Source: WHTK01 sp963711035
Lineage (GTDB): Bacteria > Chloroflexota > Dehalococcoidia > DSTF01 > WHTK01
DNA length: 64,000 bases
NCBI GenBank assembly: GCA_963711035.1
Contig: CAVQCN010000002.1
Span: 248,001 to 312,000, forward strand
Direction of reading: 5' to 3'
Positions 49,865 through 58,800 of this stretch are shown piece by piece. A program made the position numbers and the translations under genes. Under the pieces are notes generated by a model, which searched no databases, was not told the DNA's origin, and was given only the letters and a program-made list of their open reading frames with translations. Position 1 is the first letter of the stretch. Each line of letters starts with the position of its first letter.

Positions 49865-52430
49865 TCATCTACCGATCAACCCGTTGCCGAAGCCGGCGCG
49901 CTCGCGGTCCACCAGCAGCCGCCAGCGCAGCTCGTCGTATACCCTGCGAGCCAGTATCTCCAGGCTGATCTCACCCTTCTCCTCGCCGCCCTGCCCCTTC
50001 TCCTCGCCCTCGTTGCCGGGAAGGGTCATGTTGGAGACGGTCGCGGCAGGGCCTGCATTCGCTGCAGGCGTACTCTGGGTCGACCCATCTTCCGCCGCCA
50101 CCCTCGCAATGGTTCCGTCTCCCGCGGCGTTCCCGCGCATCGCCGCAACCGTCTCGGGCGCCACCTGGAACGTCGTCATGCCGGGCGTTTCCTCGCGGGC
50201 GATAGCAGCAGCAGGACGGCGCAGGATCAGCGGAGCGGCCGTGCCCCCGGGCAAGGCCGCGGCGCGTGCCTGCCCCGAAGGACGGCGATTGAGCACGCGA
50301 GCAGAGGCCGCCCGCGATCGCGCAGCTGTGGCTATACGCGCCGCAGGGAGTCCGGCAGGCGGCGACATGTCCCGGTCTGTGCTGCCGCCGGCGGTGCGGC
50401 TGGACAGCGCTTCTGAAGATAGCGGGGCACCGGCAAACGGCTCTGTTGCCGGTGGCGCCTGGTGGGCCAGGATGAGTGGCTCTGGGGCCGGTGGCGTCGC
50501 GGGCGGCCGTGACTCAGGGGTGCGTTGGAGGTCGTGTACTGCTTCGGGAGCTTCGGGGACGAGAGCGCTGGACGCTGCTGGCGCCTCCGCGGTCTCGTCT
50601 GCGGTCTCACGCTGCAATGCCGCCGGCCTGCGCAGGACCTGCTCAGAGCCCGCGGCCGGCCTTTCCGGTGGACGCGTATCGTCTTGCCGTGCCAAAGCGG
50701 GCTCGCTCGATGGCTGCACCGCGGAGCGCTCAAACGCAGGTGACGATGGAGCCGGCGCGGGAGTAGACGCGGGCATCGCGTTCTCGCGGCGGGCGGCGAC
50801 CGGCGGCGGAGGCGCGGCGGTCTCAGCCGTGGGCCGGTCCACGCTGCGTCGTATTGGCTCGGTGGCATCTTCCGCCGGCTGGCGGCGGACCAGCCGCCGC
50901 AGCGTGAAGAGCAGGCCGCCGCTCTCCCTTTGCGGCGTCGGCGCCGGCAGCGGCGCCTCCTGAGGCTCCGGTGTCTCAACCTGCTCCGAGCGTGCCAGCG
51001 GCATCGGCTCGATGGCAGGGGCCGGCTCGATCGAATGAGGTGTCTCGAACGATACGACTGCCTCTTCGGGTTCTTCAGCGGCTCGCACCACGGGCGCTTC
51101 CGCCGGCGGCTCCGGGGTCGTTGAGGCCGGGCGCGCCGGGAGCTGCGTCGCGGCTGGAGGCGTTGGAGTAGCGGACGGCGGTGCGGCTTCGCTGCTAGTG
51201 GAGCGCGCCAGGTCGGCTGACGGCGTCGACTGGGGCGCCGGCTGACGGCGGAAGATGCGCAGCACGGAGTCGGCGACACGGCGCGGCGCGGAGCTCATCG
51301 AGCGCTGCACGGCCGGGGCAGCTACCGGGGCTGGTTCCCCAGCCTGCGCCGATGCTCTCGGCAGCGAAGGCTGCGCGGGCTGAGGCGTCTCAACCGACCT
51401 CGCGATGGGTAGTGTCTCAGCCCCGCGGGGCGTCTGCGATTGTCCGGCCGGCGTCGGCGGTTGTGGCGTCTCCACGGCTTCAGGCTGCTCGGTCCGTGGC
51501 GCAGGCGTCGCCGAGGGCTCTGATCGCGTTCGCTCCACACGAAAGACGGGTTGAGCGGGCGGCGTTGGCTCGGATTGCCGGGGCGCTTGCTGAATCGACG
51601 GCGGTGGCGCGCTGGCAGACGGTGGCGTCGGCGACCGTGCGATGCTCGGCGATTCGGCCTGCGGCGCAGGCGGTTCCGACGTAACGGCGTCGGCGCAGCT
51701 CCAGCGATGGCGGCGTGGCGGGTGGCCGCGTCGTGGTCCCTGGTGTCGACGCGGGAGCCTCCGGAAGCGTCTGCGTGTTCAGGTCGGCGCTCGGCGCCTC
51801 AGGGGGTGGGGCCGTCTCGGCTTGCGGCGCCGCCGAACGCGCTATCGGCGGCGCGGAGGTGCCTTCCGGCGCCGCCGTTTCGATTGGGGCCTCTGGCTCG
51901 GGCTCGACTCGCTGCGACATCTCGTCGGTCATCTCGGGCTTCGGCTTGCGGAAGACGCGTAGCACGCGGTTGAGCAGCGAGGGGTTGGTCTGCTGCCGGA
52001 CCGGCTGGCGAGGCGCCTCCCGGGGCGATGATTGCGTCGCTTCATGCTCTGCCCCAGCGCCCGCGGTTGGCTCCGAGAGCTCCGGAGTCGTGGCCGGTGT
52101 GGTCGCCAGGTCTGCCGGCTCGGGCAGCAGGCCGGTCGAGAGATGGCTCTGAACCGTGAGCATCGGCGGGCCGATGTGCTGCTTTGGCTTCGGCAGGCGC
52201 AGGATGAAAGGCTGCGTGCGCGGCAGGGCCAGTGCCGTTGATGCGCCCGGCCGTCTACCGGCGCCGAACAGCCGCAGCGTCGGCCGGTAGCGGCGCGCGA
52301 TGCGTGTCGACATCGACAACGACCTGAGGGGCGATGTTGCGAGGCGTGTCTGCCACCTGGCAGTCCGCCTGGTCGCCATTCCGGACCAGTCGCGCAGTGG
52401 CATGCCTTGCGGTTCTCGTTCGTTTGTCAC
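49865..52430 (-). CDS. Very long Pro/Ala-rich disordered eCIS protein, one frameshift
   Basis: Frame one (from 52430: MTNEREPQGMPLRDWSG) passes to frame two near 51690, where the text continues TSEPPAPQAESPSIARSP and runs to 49865; the span is 3n+1 (one extra base). Joined ~854 aa. Mostly low-complexity P/A/E/T, but with recurring units: three basic helices (NRVLRVFRKPKPE, DSVLRIFRRQPAPQ, FTLRRLVRRQPAED) and many I/L-A-R-S boxes (PPIARSA, PSIARSP, LPIARSV). Its ordered C-terminus (GEISLEILARRVYDELRWRLLVDRE) is helical. It sits where other clusters encode hub or tape-measure factors; I cannot say which. Extended length would suit a tape-measure role. Confidence 0.65.
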
Positions 52431-52432
52431 GC

Positions 52433-52882
52433 TTATGCTTCCACGAATCCTTCGTGAGCCAGCTCGAGCGTCTCCACGGCGATCGCATTAGAAGTCGACT
52501 GCAGGGACGGCCCCGTCCACTTGACCGGGAACGCATCCACGAACTGCCAGCTCGTGATCTTTTCCAGATCCGCGTTGAAGACGTGGATGGAGATGTTCTG
52601 GCGCTTCCGCTTGCCCCTCATGACGTCCTGCACCCAATCGAGAAGGTCGGTTGACTTGGTGATGCCGCGCTTGAGCGTGATGTTGGAGAAGTCGGCGCGG
52701 CCCGGCAGCTTGTGGGTGGTGTAGTTCAGCCCGCCCTCTTCGACTTTCTCTGTCTGAAGGGTTACGCCGATGCCGGAGCACTCGGAGAAGGTCGCGACCA
52801 GCTCGCCGCCGATCTCGATGCCAAAGAGGACCGAGAGTGCGATCTTGTCGTCCTGGCGCGTATCGCCCGCGAACGTGGGCAT
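52433..52882 (-). CDS. Tail tube protein 2 / tube initiator (Pvc5-type)
   Basis: 149 aa, T4 gp19-like tube fold: SVLFGIEIGGELVATFSECSG, LKRGITKSTDLLDWVQDVM, WQFVDAFPVKWTGPSL and VETLELAHEGF. Shares the plan of the other tube protein at 53723-54178 but differs in sequence, as expected for the tube-baseplate adaptor. Preceded by GGAGGTAA overlapping the stop of the 57-aa gene. Confidence 0.9.
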   Translation of the reverse strand: MPTFAGDTRQDDKIALSVLFGIEIGGELVATFSECSGIGVTLQTEKVEEGGLNYTTHKLPGRADFSNITLKRGITKSTDLLDWVQDVMRGKRKRQNISIHVFNADLEKITSWQFVDAFPVKWTGPSLQSTSNAIAVETLELAHEGFVEA

Positions 52883-52886
52883 GTCG

Positions 52887-53060
52887 TTACCTCCGGTCCC
52901 TCAGCGGTGGCGCCCCACGGCGTTCCTTTTCGATGACGATTTCGTCCCGAAGCAGCCGGTAAACCAGGTCGCAGAGCTTCCGCAGGTCGTCCTCATTGAG
53001 ATCGGGGACACGGTCGGCCTCAGCCGCCTTGGAACCTCCGGAAGTCGCGTCTTCAGGCAT
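52887..53060 (-). CDS. Short eCIS-associated peptide (Pvc6-position)
   Basis: 57 aa from ATG (MPEDATSGGSKAAEADRVPD ... VYRLLRDEIVIEKERRGAPP). Helical C-terminal half with alternating charges. It occupies the position of the small Pvc6-like gene between the tube and adaptor genes in related clusters. Ends four bases before the next ATG. No other function visible. Confidence 0.65.
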   Translation of the reverse strand: MPEDATSGGSKAAEADRVPDLNEDDLRKLCDLVYRLLRDEIVIEKERRGAPPLRDRR

Positions 53061-53079
53061 TGCTCAGAACCTCGCGTCG

Positions 53080-53340
53080 TTAGAGCGACGCTATTACCGT
53101 TTCGCCGGCCGCCTCATCGTTCAGCCGTCGGTTGATGTCGCTGATCTCCTTCGCCCAGCGCCGTCGCTCGGCGTGCTCAAGGTTGAGGATCTGCTCCAGT
53201 GGCCAGTGGAAGTGGTAGGCGATAAATGCCACCTCCTTCGCGATCTCATCCTCGCGGTCGGCGACCTGTTGCCAGACCCTGCCTAGCGACTGGAACGGGA
53301 TCAACTCCTCGTCCTCGTCGCTGCCACCGCCGGCGCTCAC
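53080..53340 (-). CDS. DUF6760-like eCIS protein
   Basis: 86 aa from GTG at 53340, which overlaps the preceding stop in a GTGA. Conserved core REDEIAKEVAFIAYHFHWPL followed by EQILNLEHAERRRWAKEIS, the pattern of DUF6760, a small helical domain found beside eCIS tube genes. Probably a tail assembly factor, as in phage operons that keep a chaperone next to the tube gene. Confidence 0.75.
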   Translation of the reverse strand: MSAGGGSDEDEELIPFQSLGRVWQQVADREDEIAKEVAFIAYHFHWPLEQILNLEHAERRRWAKEISDINRRLNDEAAGETVIASL

Positions 53341-53723
53341 GCTAAAGGGGAGCCGCTGGTCTCCTCCGCGCCTTCCGCCAGCGGTACGAAGTACTCGCCG
53401 CAGGCGGGGCACCGCACCTGGCCTTCCGGAGCCACCAGTTCGTTCTTGGTGCGGTAGAGCTCCTGCAGGAAGGCCAGGTCGGCGGTAAACAGCGACTCGA
53501 TCACCGCCGTGTCGATAACGGCGACGGTGCCCAGGTGCGTGATCACCCGCGATAGCAGGATGATTGTGTGATACGCCGGATTCTGCCTCACGCGGGCGTC
53601 CCGCAGGGGCGCGATCTCGTCCGCGGCGGTCGCAAGACGCATACGCCCCTTGCGATGCACCGTACCGCTGCGATCGACGTACCCCCGCGGGAGCGTGAAG
53701 TCGAATTCAGTCTGAAGATTCAT
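53337..53723 (-). CDS. eCIS tail-assembly-type protein with zinc knuckle
   Basis: 128 aa from ATG at 53723, overlapping the tube gene stop by one base. Starts LQTEFDFTLPRGYVDRSGTVHRKGRMRLA and has a helical core (TAVIESLFTADLAFLQEL) and a C-terminal CPACGEYF knuckle. Such proteins sit after tube genes in eCIS and contractile phage operons and act as assembly chaperones or sheath-tube adaptors; here this is inferred. Confidence 0.7.
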   Translation of the reverse strand: MNLQTEFDFTLPRGYVDRSGTVHRKGRMRLATAADEIAPLRDARVRQNPAYHTIILLSRVITHLGTVAVIDTAVIESLFTADLAFLQELYRTKNELVAPEGQVRCPACGEYFVPLAEGAEETSGSPLA

Positions 53724-54178
53724 CACTCTGGCGAGAAGCCCTCGTGCGAGATGGTGATCTCTTCGATCAAGGCGTTGTTGTCGGCGACCTTGACGTCGCT
53801 CACCTTCCACTTGGACGGCCAGCCGCGCACGAAGCTCACGCGCCGGATCTCCATGTCGCGCGCGTCGTAGAAGACGACCGAGCCGCTCTTGCGAGCCAGG
53901 TCGATCTGGCCGTCCTCAACCTGCTTCCGCCACTCGTAGAGCTCCTTGGAGTCGGTGACGCCGCGCTTGAGGACGATGTCGTCCCACTTCATGTTGCCGG
54001 CCTGCTTGCTGATGTGCTGTTTGCCGTCGGCGCTCGATTCGCGGTGCTCGACGACCTCGTTGCTGCTGCCGAAGCCGCTCGCTTCGCTGAAGGTCACGCC
54101 CTCCAGACCCTGTACGTCCAGACCAAAGTGATCGACGACTAGCGGGTCAGCCAGGCTGTCAAAGATGTTACGTGGCAC
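53723..54178 (-). CDS. Tail tube protein (Pvc1/gp19-type)
   Basis: 151 aa. DHFGLDVQGLEGVTFSEASG, MKWDDIVLKRGVTDSKELYEW, VFYDARDMEIRRVSFVRGWP and ITISHEGFSPE match the tail tube family (T4 gp19-like). Stacked hexamers form the inner tube that is driven through the target membrane. Directly follows the sheath gene (55 bases). Confidence 0.93.
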   Translation of the reverse strand: MPRNIFDSLADPLVVDHFGLDVQGLEGVTFSEASGFGSSNEVVEHRESSADGKQHISKQAGNMKWDDIVLKRGVTDSKELYEWRKQVEDGQIDLARKSGSVVFYDARDMEIRRVSFVRGWPSKWKVSDVKVADNNALIEEITISHEGFSPE

Positions 54179-54233
54179 CTATGTACTCCTCTTCTACTGC
54201 TATTCCTGCTATTCCGTCACCGCCGGGGCAGAC

Positions 54234-55841
54234 CTACTCGGTCGCCCCGGGCGTGATCTGGCGGATGTGGAAGATGACGAACTCGGCCGGCTTCACCGGC
54301 GCGATGCCGATTTCGCAGACCATCATGCCCGCGTCGATGATCTCGGGCGGGTTGGTCTCGCGGTCGCACTTGACGTAGAAGGCCTCGCCAGCGGTGGCGC
54401 CGAACAGCGCTCCCGTGCCCCAGACCCGTGTCAGGAACGCCGTGATGTCGCGGCGTACCTTGGCCCACAGGGCCATGTCGTTCGGCTCGAACACGACCCA
54501 CTGGGTGCCCCGCTCGATCGAGCCTTCGACGAAGTTGAAGAGGCGGCGGACGTTGAGGTAGCGCCATTCGGATGCGGCCTCGGCCAGGGTGCGGCCGCCC
54601 CATACACGGATGCCACGGCCCGGGAAGGCGCGGATGCAGTTGATGCTCTTCACGTTCAGCGTGCCGAGCTCTGCCTGCGTCACGTGCATCCCCAGGTCCA
54701 ACGCGCCGATCACTTCTTCGTTGGCAGGCGCCTTGTGGACGCCCCGGCGGTCGTCGGTGCGGGCCCAGATGCCGGCCATGTAGCCGCTGGGCGGGATGAA
54801 TGACGTGCCGCGTGTCGCCGGGTCGTCGACCTTGATCCAGGGGTAGTACAGCGCACCGTAGCCGTCGTCCGAGATCAGGTTGGCGACGCTGGTCTTCCAG
54901 TTGTCGACCTGCGTTGGGTCCAGGTCGGGCGGCGTGTCCAGGATGGCGACGCGGTCACCCATGCGCATGCAGTGGCCCAGGATGGCCTTCTGCAGCGAGA
55001 TGACGCCGTCCATGTCGAGGTGGCCGTCCTGGTAGGCCTTCATGATGTCCGGCACCACGACCATCGTGACGTCGTCCAGAGCTTCGAGCCCTTCGATGCC
55101 CGACCGGGTCGAGACGCTGCCCTGGAAGTCGGCCGGCACCAGTGACGTCATGGACTCGCTGCCGCCGTCGAGGGAGTAGCTGCCCGCGCTCGGCACGCGG
55201 TCCGCGACCGAAAGGCCGCGCGGCGAGAGGTCCTCGACCGAGATGAAGCGCGAGCCTGTCTGCTCGTCGTTGATGACGTCTACGACGTTGCGCGCGTCGC
55301 CGCGGCGCAGGGTGAGGTTCTCGAATACCTCGGGGCCGCCGCCGAGGGGACCGCGGATTGTCATGCGGAAGCGTGGCTCCTCGGTAGAGGCGGCGGCGCC
55401 ACCGCTACCTTCGCCCTCGCCTTCGGCAGGCGGTGCGGGCGGAGGGGCTTCGTCGGCGATCTCGATGGAGATGTCGTTGCCGTCCGCACCGATCAGCTTG
55501 GACGTGAAGCGCAACGTGCTGGCATCGCCGCCAGCCCGGGCCGGCAGCGATGCCACGGCGGGCGTGCTGACCACGTCGCCGCCGACGCGCACGACCCAGG
55601 CATTGCCGCCGCCGTTGGCGAAGAAGCCGTACACGGACAGCGGCATGTAGCCGCTCTTGATGAAGCCGCCGAACGTGTTCGTGTACTGCGTCCAGTTCGT
55701 CACCCGGACCGGCGCGTTGAGCGGGCCTTTCTCGGCGAAGCCGACGAAGGCTGCCACCGCAGTACCGACACCTTCGATTGGGCGACTGCCGCCCGGTATC
55801 TCCTCTACGTAAACACCTGGTGCCTGATAGGTTGTTGGCAT
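54234..55841 (-). CDS. Contractile tail sheath protein (Pvc2-type)
   Basis: 535 aa. N-terminus TYQAPGVYVEEIPGGSRPIEGVGTAVAAFVGFAEKGPLN is the hallmark of phage-like sheath proteins. The C-terminal domain has the conserved tail with INCIRAFPGRGIRVWGGRTL, WRYLNVRRLFNFVEGSIERG, WVVFEPND and ITAFLTRVWGTGALFG. A surface-exposed insert with PPAPPAEGEGEGSGGAAA lies at ~130-150. Only one sheath gene is present, whereas PVC-type clusters have several. The frame is intact over its whole length. Confidence 0.96.
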   Translation of the reverse strand: MPTTYQAPGVYVEEIPGGSRPIEGVGTAVAAFVGFAEKGPLNAPVRVTNWTQYTNTFGGFIKSGYMPLSVYGFFANGGGNAWVVRVGGDVVSTPAVASLPARAGGDASTLRFTSKLIGADGNDISIEIADEAPPPAPPAEGEGEGSGGAAASTEEPRFRMTIRGPLGGGPEVFENLTLRRGDARNVVDVINDEQTGSRFISVEDLSPRGLSVADRVPSAGSYSLDGGSESMTSLVPADFQGSVSTRSGIEGLEALDDVTMVVVPDIMKAYQDGHLDMDGVISLQKAILGHCMRMGDRVAILDTPPDLDPTQVDNWKTSVANLISDDGYGALYYPWIKVDDPATRGTSFIPPSGYMAGIWARTDDRRGVHKAPANEEVIGALDLGMHVTQAELGTLNVKSINCIRAFPGRGIRVWGGRTLAEAASEWRYLNVRRLFNFVEGSIERGTQWVVFEPNDMALWAKVRRDITAFLTRVWGTGALFGATAGEAFYVKCDRETNPPEIIDAGMMVCEIGIAPVKPAEFVIFHIRQITPGATE

Positions 55842-55883
55842 GTTCTCTCCTTCGCCCCGAGTCGTCGGGGCCCACTCACCGAC

Positions 55884-56816
55884 CTATTCCTGGCCTGTGT
55901 TCCTGGTTCTGCGGCCTCTTCGCCCGCTGCTCCCCGGCGGCCCGTCGCCGCCGGTACCATTTGTTGAACCGTTTCCGTTTGCCGAACCGTCGCTGTTTTC
56001 CGTGCTGCTTGGTAGCGTGATCACCGCGTCCCTGGGCAGGTTCAGCTCGAACTGGTAGAAGTTGCCTTCGTAGCGCACCCAGACCAGCTGTTTGCCAGGG
56101 GTCACGTTGTTCAGGGAGTATTCGCCGCGGTCGTCCGTGTTGGTCGACGAGTAGTCGGCCCGGACGAGAGCTCCCACCACGGGCTGGCCGTCGCGCTCCA
56201 CGCGACCCGCGAGACGTATGGGCCGCGTCGGGGACGGCGTCCAGTTGGGGCTGTCCATGCCGACGTCGTGACCACTGACGGCCGGGCTGCTGTACTCGAC
56301 TTCGAGCTCCAGAGGGATCGTCACCGTCACGCGCACCGACGGGTGCAGGTCGTTGTCGAGTACGCTCCAGATATCGACGACGTCCTTGAAGCTCTCCGGC
56401 TGCGCGACTTCGGTCCTCACCTCGTCGGCATCGACCAGGGCGCCCTGCAGGACGTCGATAGGCAGCACCGGATGGCGGAACAGCACGCGCGTGGCGCCGG
56501 CCAGCAGGCGGTGCTCGTCTTCCACCTCATTGGACCAGGCGGTGATCATGTAGTTGCAGTCCAGCTTCACCGGTGGCCGCCGCGTGGTGGCCGTACCGTT
56601 CGCGCGCGAAATCATCCATCGGCGGCCGCGCAGCTCGCGGTTCTCCTGGATGTTGTAGAGGTAGAGGCAAAGCGTGGGCCGCGTCAGGCGCGAGCGAAAG
56701 TCACGGTTCGGCACATCGAAGCTGATGTCGAAGCCATCCGCTTCGATGCGCTCCATGACCCGCGGCAAATCCTGTACAAGAAGCGCTTTCAAGCTCTCGT
56801 CCAGTTCGTTCAGCAT
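55884..56816 (-). CDS. Tail terminator (Pvc16/DUF4255-type) with carboxypeptidase-regulatory-like domain
   Basis: 310 aa. Residues ~1-190 are the DUF4255/Pvc16 domain (LNELDESLKALLVQDL, RLTRPTLCLYLYNIQENREL, MITAWSNEVEDEHRLLAGA), which caps tube and sheath. Residues ~200-275 form an extra Ig-like regulatory domain (RPIRLAGRVERDGQPVVGALV ... YSLNNVTPGKQLVWVRYEG). The tail is Asn/Gly/Ser-rich. The added domain is uncommon for a simple terminator. Gene follows the DUF4157 gene after a hairpin. Confidence 0.88.
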   Translation of the reverse strand: MLNELDESLKALLVQDLPRVMERIEADGFDISFDVPNRDFRSRLTRPTLCLYLYNIQENRELRGRRWMISRANGTATTRRPPVKLDCNYMITAWSNEVEDEHRLLAGATRVLFRHPVLPIDVLQGALVDADEVRTEVAQPESFKDVVDIWSVLDNDLHPSVRVTVTIPLELEVEYSSPAVSGHDVGMDSPNWTPSPTRPIRLAGRVERDGQPVVGALVRADYSSTNTDDRGEYSLNNVTPGKQLVWVRYEGNFYQFELNLPRDAVITLPSSTENSDGSANGNGSTNGTGGDGPPGSSGRRGRRTRNTGQE

Positions 56817-56963
56817 CGCTGCAAGGAAAGGGTACTCAGAGACGATTGAGGAAAAATTGATTGCGAATTGAGAAATGGAGACAAAAGGGGCTCTTGGGGG
56901 CCCTTCGTCACGTTGTCTCGGTCTTCGGTGTCACTCCAGCCAGCAGCACCTGGGCAGTAAAGC

Positions 56964-56990
56964 GCCGCCTCTGACGAGATCAGAGGCGGC
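56964..56990 (-). terminator. Hairpin between DUF4157 gene and Pvc16-type gene
   Basis: GCCGCCTCTGA and TCAGAGGCGGC form a perfect 11-base stem with a CGAGA loop; on the minus strand it is followed by GCTTTACT. It lies in the 223-base gap (56817-57039), between the accessory genes and the structural part of the cluster. It may be a terminator or an attenuator. No gene is seen in the rest of the gap. Confidence 0.55.
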
Positions 56991-57039
56991 GATGGTCCGG
57001 ACGATGGAAGGAAGAGCCCCCGTGGCCGGCGGCTCGCGT

Positions 57040-57858
57040 CTAGCGGTGAGGGCCTGCGATTTCTTCGGATTCTTCAGAGCGGGCGATAGGCGACATCGCT
57101 ACTTCTTCTTCCTCTTGCTCCGGCTCTTCTTCCTCCTGACGGTCGATCGCCGAAGTTTGAAGTTCCTCTTCTTCGGGCGCTGCTTCACGGGCGATGGCGG
57201 ACATCTGAAGCTCGTCCTCCGGCGCGGCTTCGCGGGCGAGAGAAGACGTCTGCAGTTCCTCCTCCTCCGGCGCGGCTGCGCGGCTTACGGGCGCGGCGTG
57301 CGCGTTGAACGAGTCGGCGACGTTACCCGCCTCGCGCTCGGAGGCGTCGTCGGGGCTGCTTACGGTCATCTCGGAGGCCGGAGGGGCGTTCTGCTGCTGT
57401 ACCACGTGAGTCAGCTCGTGCGCCAGCAGCTTCTGGCCGTCGCTGCTGCCGGGGTTGTACTTGCCGCTGCTGAAGAAGATGTCTTTGCCGGTCGTGAAGG
57501 CCTCGGCCTTGACGGCGCGGTTCAGCGAATCGGCCTGGCCGTCGGTGTGGACGCGGACGTCGGAGAAGTCTGCGCCGAGAGATGGCTCCAGCGTCCGCCG
57601 GGCCGTGTCGTCCAGGGGCGCGCCGCCGCCGCGTTTCGATTGGATCGTCTGGGCGACCGCGTCATCGACCGAGCCCGAGCCGTCGGCGGCGCGGTGGATC
57701 GCAGCGGAGCGCATCAGGCGCTGCACGCGGGCATTGCCCAGCGCGGAGAGCAGCGTCGTGTCGGCGCCGCCATCGGCCCGTGGGCTGTTCTGCTTCTCTT
57801 GCTGACGTCGTTGAGCCTTGACCAGCTCGTCGTTCGCGTCGTTACTGTGCCTCGCCAT
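57040..57858 (-). CDS. eCIS core (DUF4157) protein with HExxH motif and acidic repeats
   Basis: 272 aa from ATG at 57858 with GGAGGA upstream. The DUF4157 domain (~75-165) has SLGADFSDVRVHTDGQADSL, FFSSGKYNPGSSDGQKLLAH and HELTHVVQQ (HELTH at 147-151), a zinc-protease-like motif. This is a marker domain of extracellular contractile injection systems. The C-terminal ~80 residues are three repeats of PEEEELQTS(S/A)-like acidic text with AIAREAA, ending MSPIARSEES. Known for packing or carrying cargo in eCIS clusters; activity as a protease is not proven. Confidence 0.9.
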   Translation of the reverse strand: MARHSNDANDELVKAQRRQQEKQNSPRADGGADTTLLSALGNARVQRLMRSAAIHRAADGSGSVDDAVAQTIQSKRGGGAPLDDTARRTLEPSLGADFSDVRVHTDGQADSLNRAVKAEAFTTGKDIFFSSGKYNPGSSDGQKLLAHELTHVVQQQNAPPASEMTVSSPDDASEREAGNVADSFNAHAAPVSRAAAPEEEELQTSSLAREAAPEDELQMSAIAREAAPEEEELQTSAIDRQEEEEPEQEEEEVAMSPIARSEESEEIAGPHR

Positions 57859-57922
57859 CACTATCCTCCGTCATTACGATAGACCGTTCGTCAATGGCCT
57901 ACTGTGTTGTCCCCGCGTCGAG

Positions 57923-58584
57923 CTACTCGCTGGGGGCTGCCTCGGACTCCTCTTCGTCCTTCGTCGGCTCGACGCTCAGGTCGAGCGAGACGCCCTCCGT
58001 CTGTCCATGAGTCGTATCGGTATCGTACTGATCCTGCGCTCCCTGCAGGGAGTCCATCTGCTCCTGCCAGGTGGTCTTCAGGTCGTCTTCGTGAATGCCG
58101 TTAAGGGCCGCTGGCAGGCCGTTCAGGTGACTCTGGGCGATCGTCACATGGTGATTTTCGTGGCCGCGCAGCGCCGTGAGCATCCGGTTCCACTCGGTTT
58201 GCACGGCCTTGGGCTGCTTCGAGAGTTGGGTCCAATGGGGCAGTCTGCTGAACACGACGGCAGTAATCGCGACGCTGCTGACGACGCCGTCGTCTTTGAC
58301 CAAGCCGCCCGTGTACTTGATGTTCGCGCGCCGCCCTGGCCCCATTCGTCCAGGGCATTGAGCTCGTCCGCCGCCGATGAGAGGGTGCTGCCGGTGACGT
58401 CAAAGGTTTCGTGGCGCACCGCGCCGGTCGTCACAGTCACTTTGGTCTTCGCCGCCTCGCGCTGGATCGCTGCCGGCGCCTGGGGCGAGCGCGCCAGGCC
58501 GTTGGCCATGGCGAGGCGCTGCACGTACTCGTTGCCGTGCGCTTCCTGCAGCTGCAGGACCTGTCGCGCGATCAAAGGCTGCAT
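57923..58584 (-). CDS. DUF922-like HExxH protein, one frameshift (effector candidate)
   Basis: Frame one starts at 58584 with MQPLIARQVLQLQEAHGNEYVQRL and runs to DELNALDEWGQGG; frame two, from ~58340, continues RANIKYTGGLVKDDGVVSS and ends at 57923. The span is 3n+2, so one base seems missing in the GC-run near 58325-58340. Joined ~220 aa. The second half has WNRMLTALRGHENHHVTIA, where HENHH is an HExxH zinc site in the DUF922 arrangement (a W...L..HE..H helix). The N-terminal HGNEYVQRL box resembles the GNQxVxR box of the neighbouring proteins. Possible metalloprotease cargo; inference. Confidence 0.65.
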
Positions 58585-58800
58585 TGCGCCTCTCGATGGG
58601 CTCGCTGACGAGGCGAGCCGCCAGGCAAGCCCTGGGTGAGTAGCGGTGGGCGCAAGCGCGTGCGCGCCGGCTGACCGGCGCGAGTCGCGTCGCGCTGAGT
58701 CGGTCTGCGGCGAGCCGGTGGAGGGGACGGCGAGGGGGCATCTACCGCTCCTCCGTGGTCAGCGCCGTTGCGCGCCTGTCAAACATCACGAACCCGGTGC

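Noticed and set aside
49884..50963. 359-codon plus-strand frame inside the disordered protein gene
   Set aside because: Low-complexity shadow of a Pro/Ala-rich gene; all other genes from 39.2 to 62.9 kb are on the minus strand.
56875..57882. 335-codon plus-strand frame over the DUF4157 gene
   Set aside because: Mirror of the acidic repeats; the minus strand has the DUF4157 signature with HELTH.
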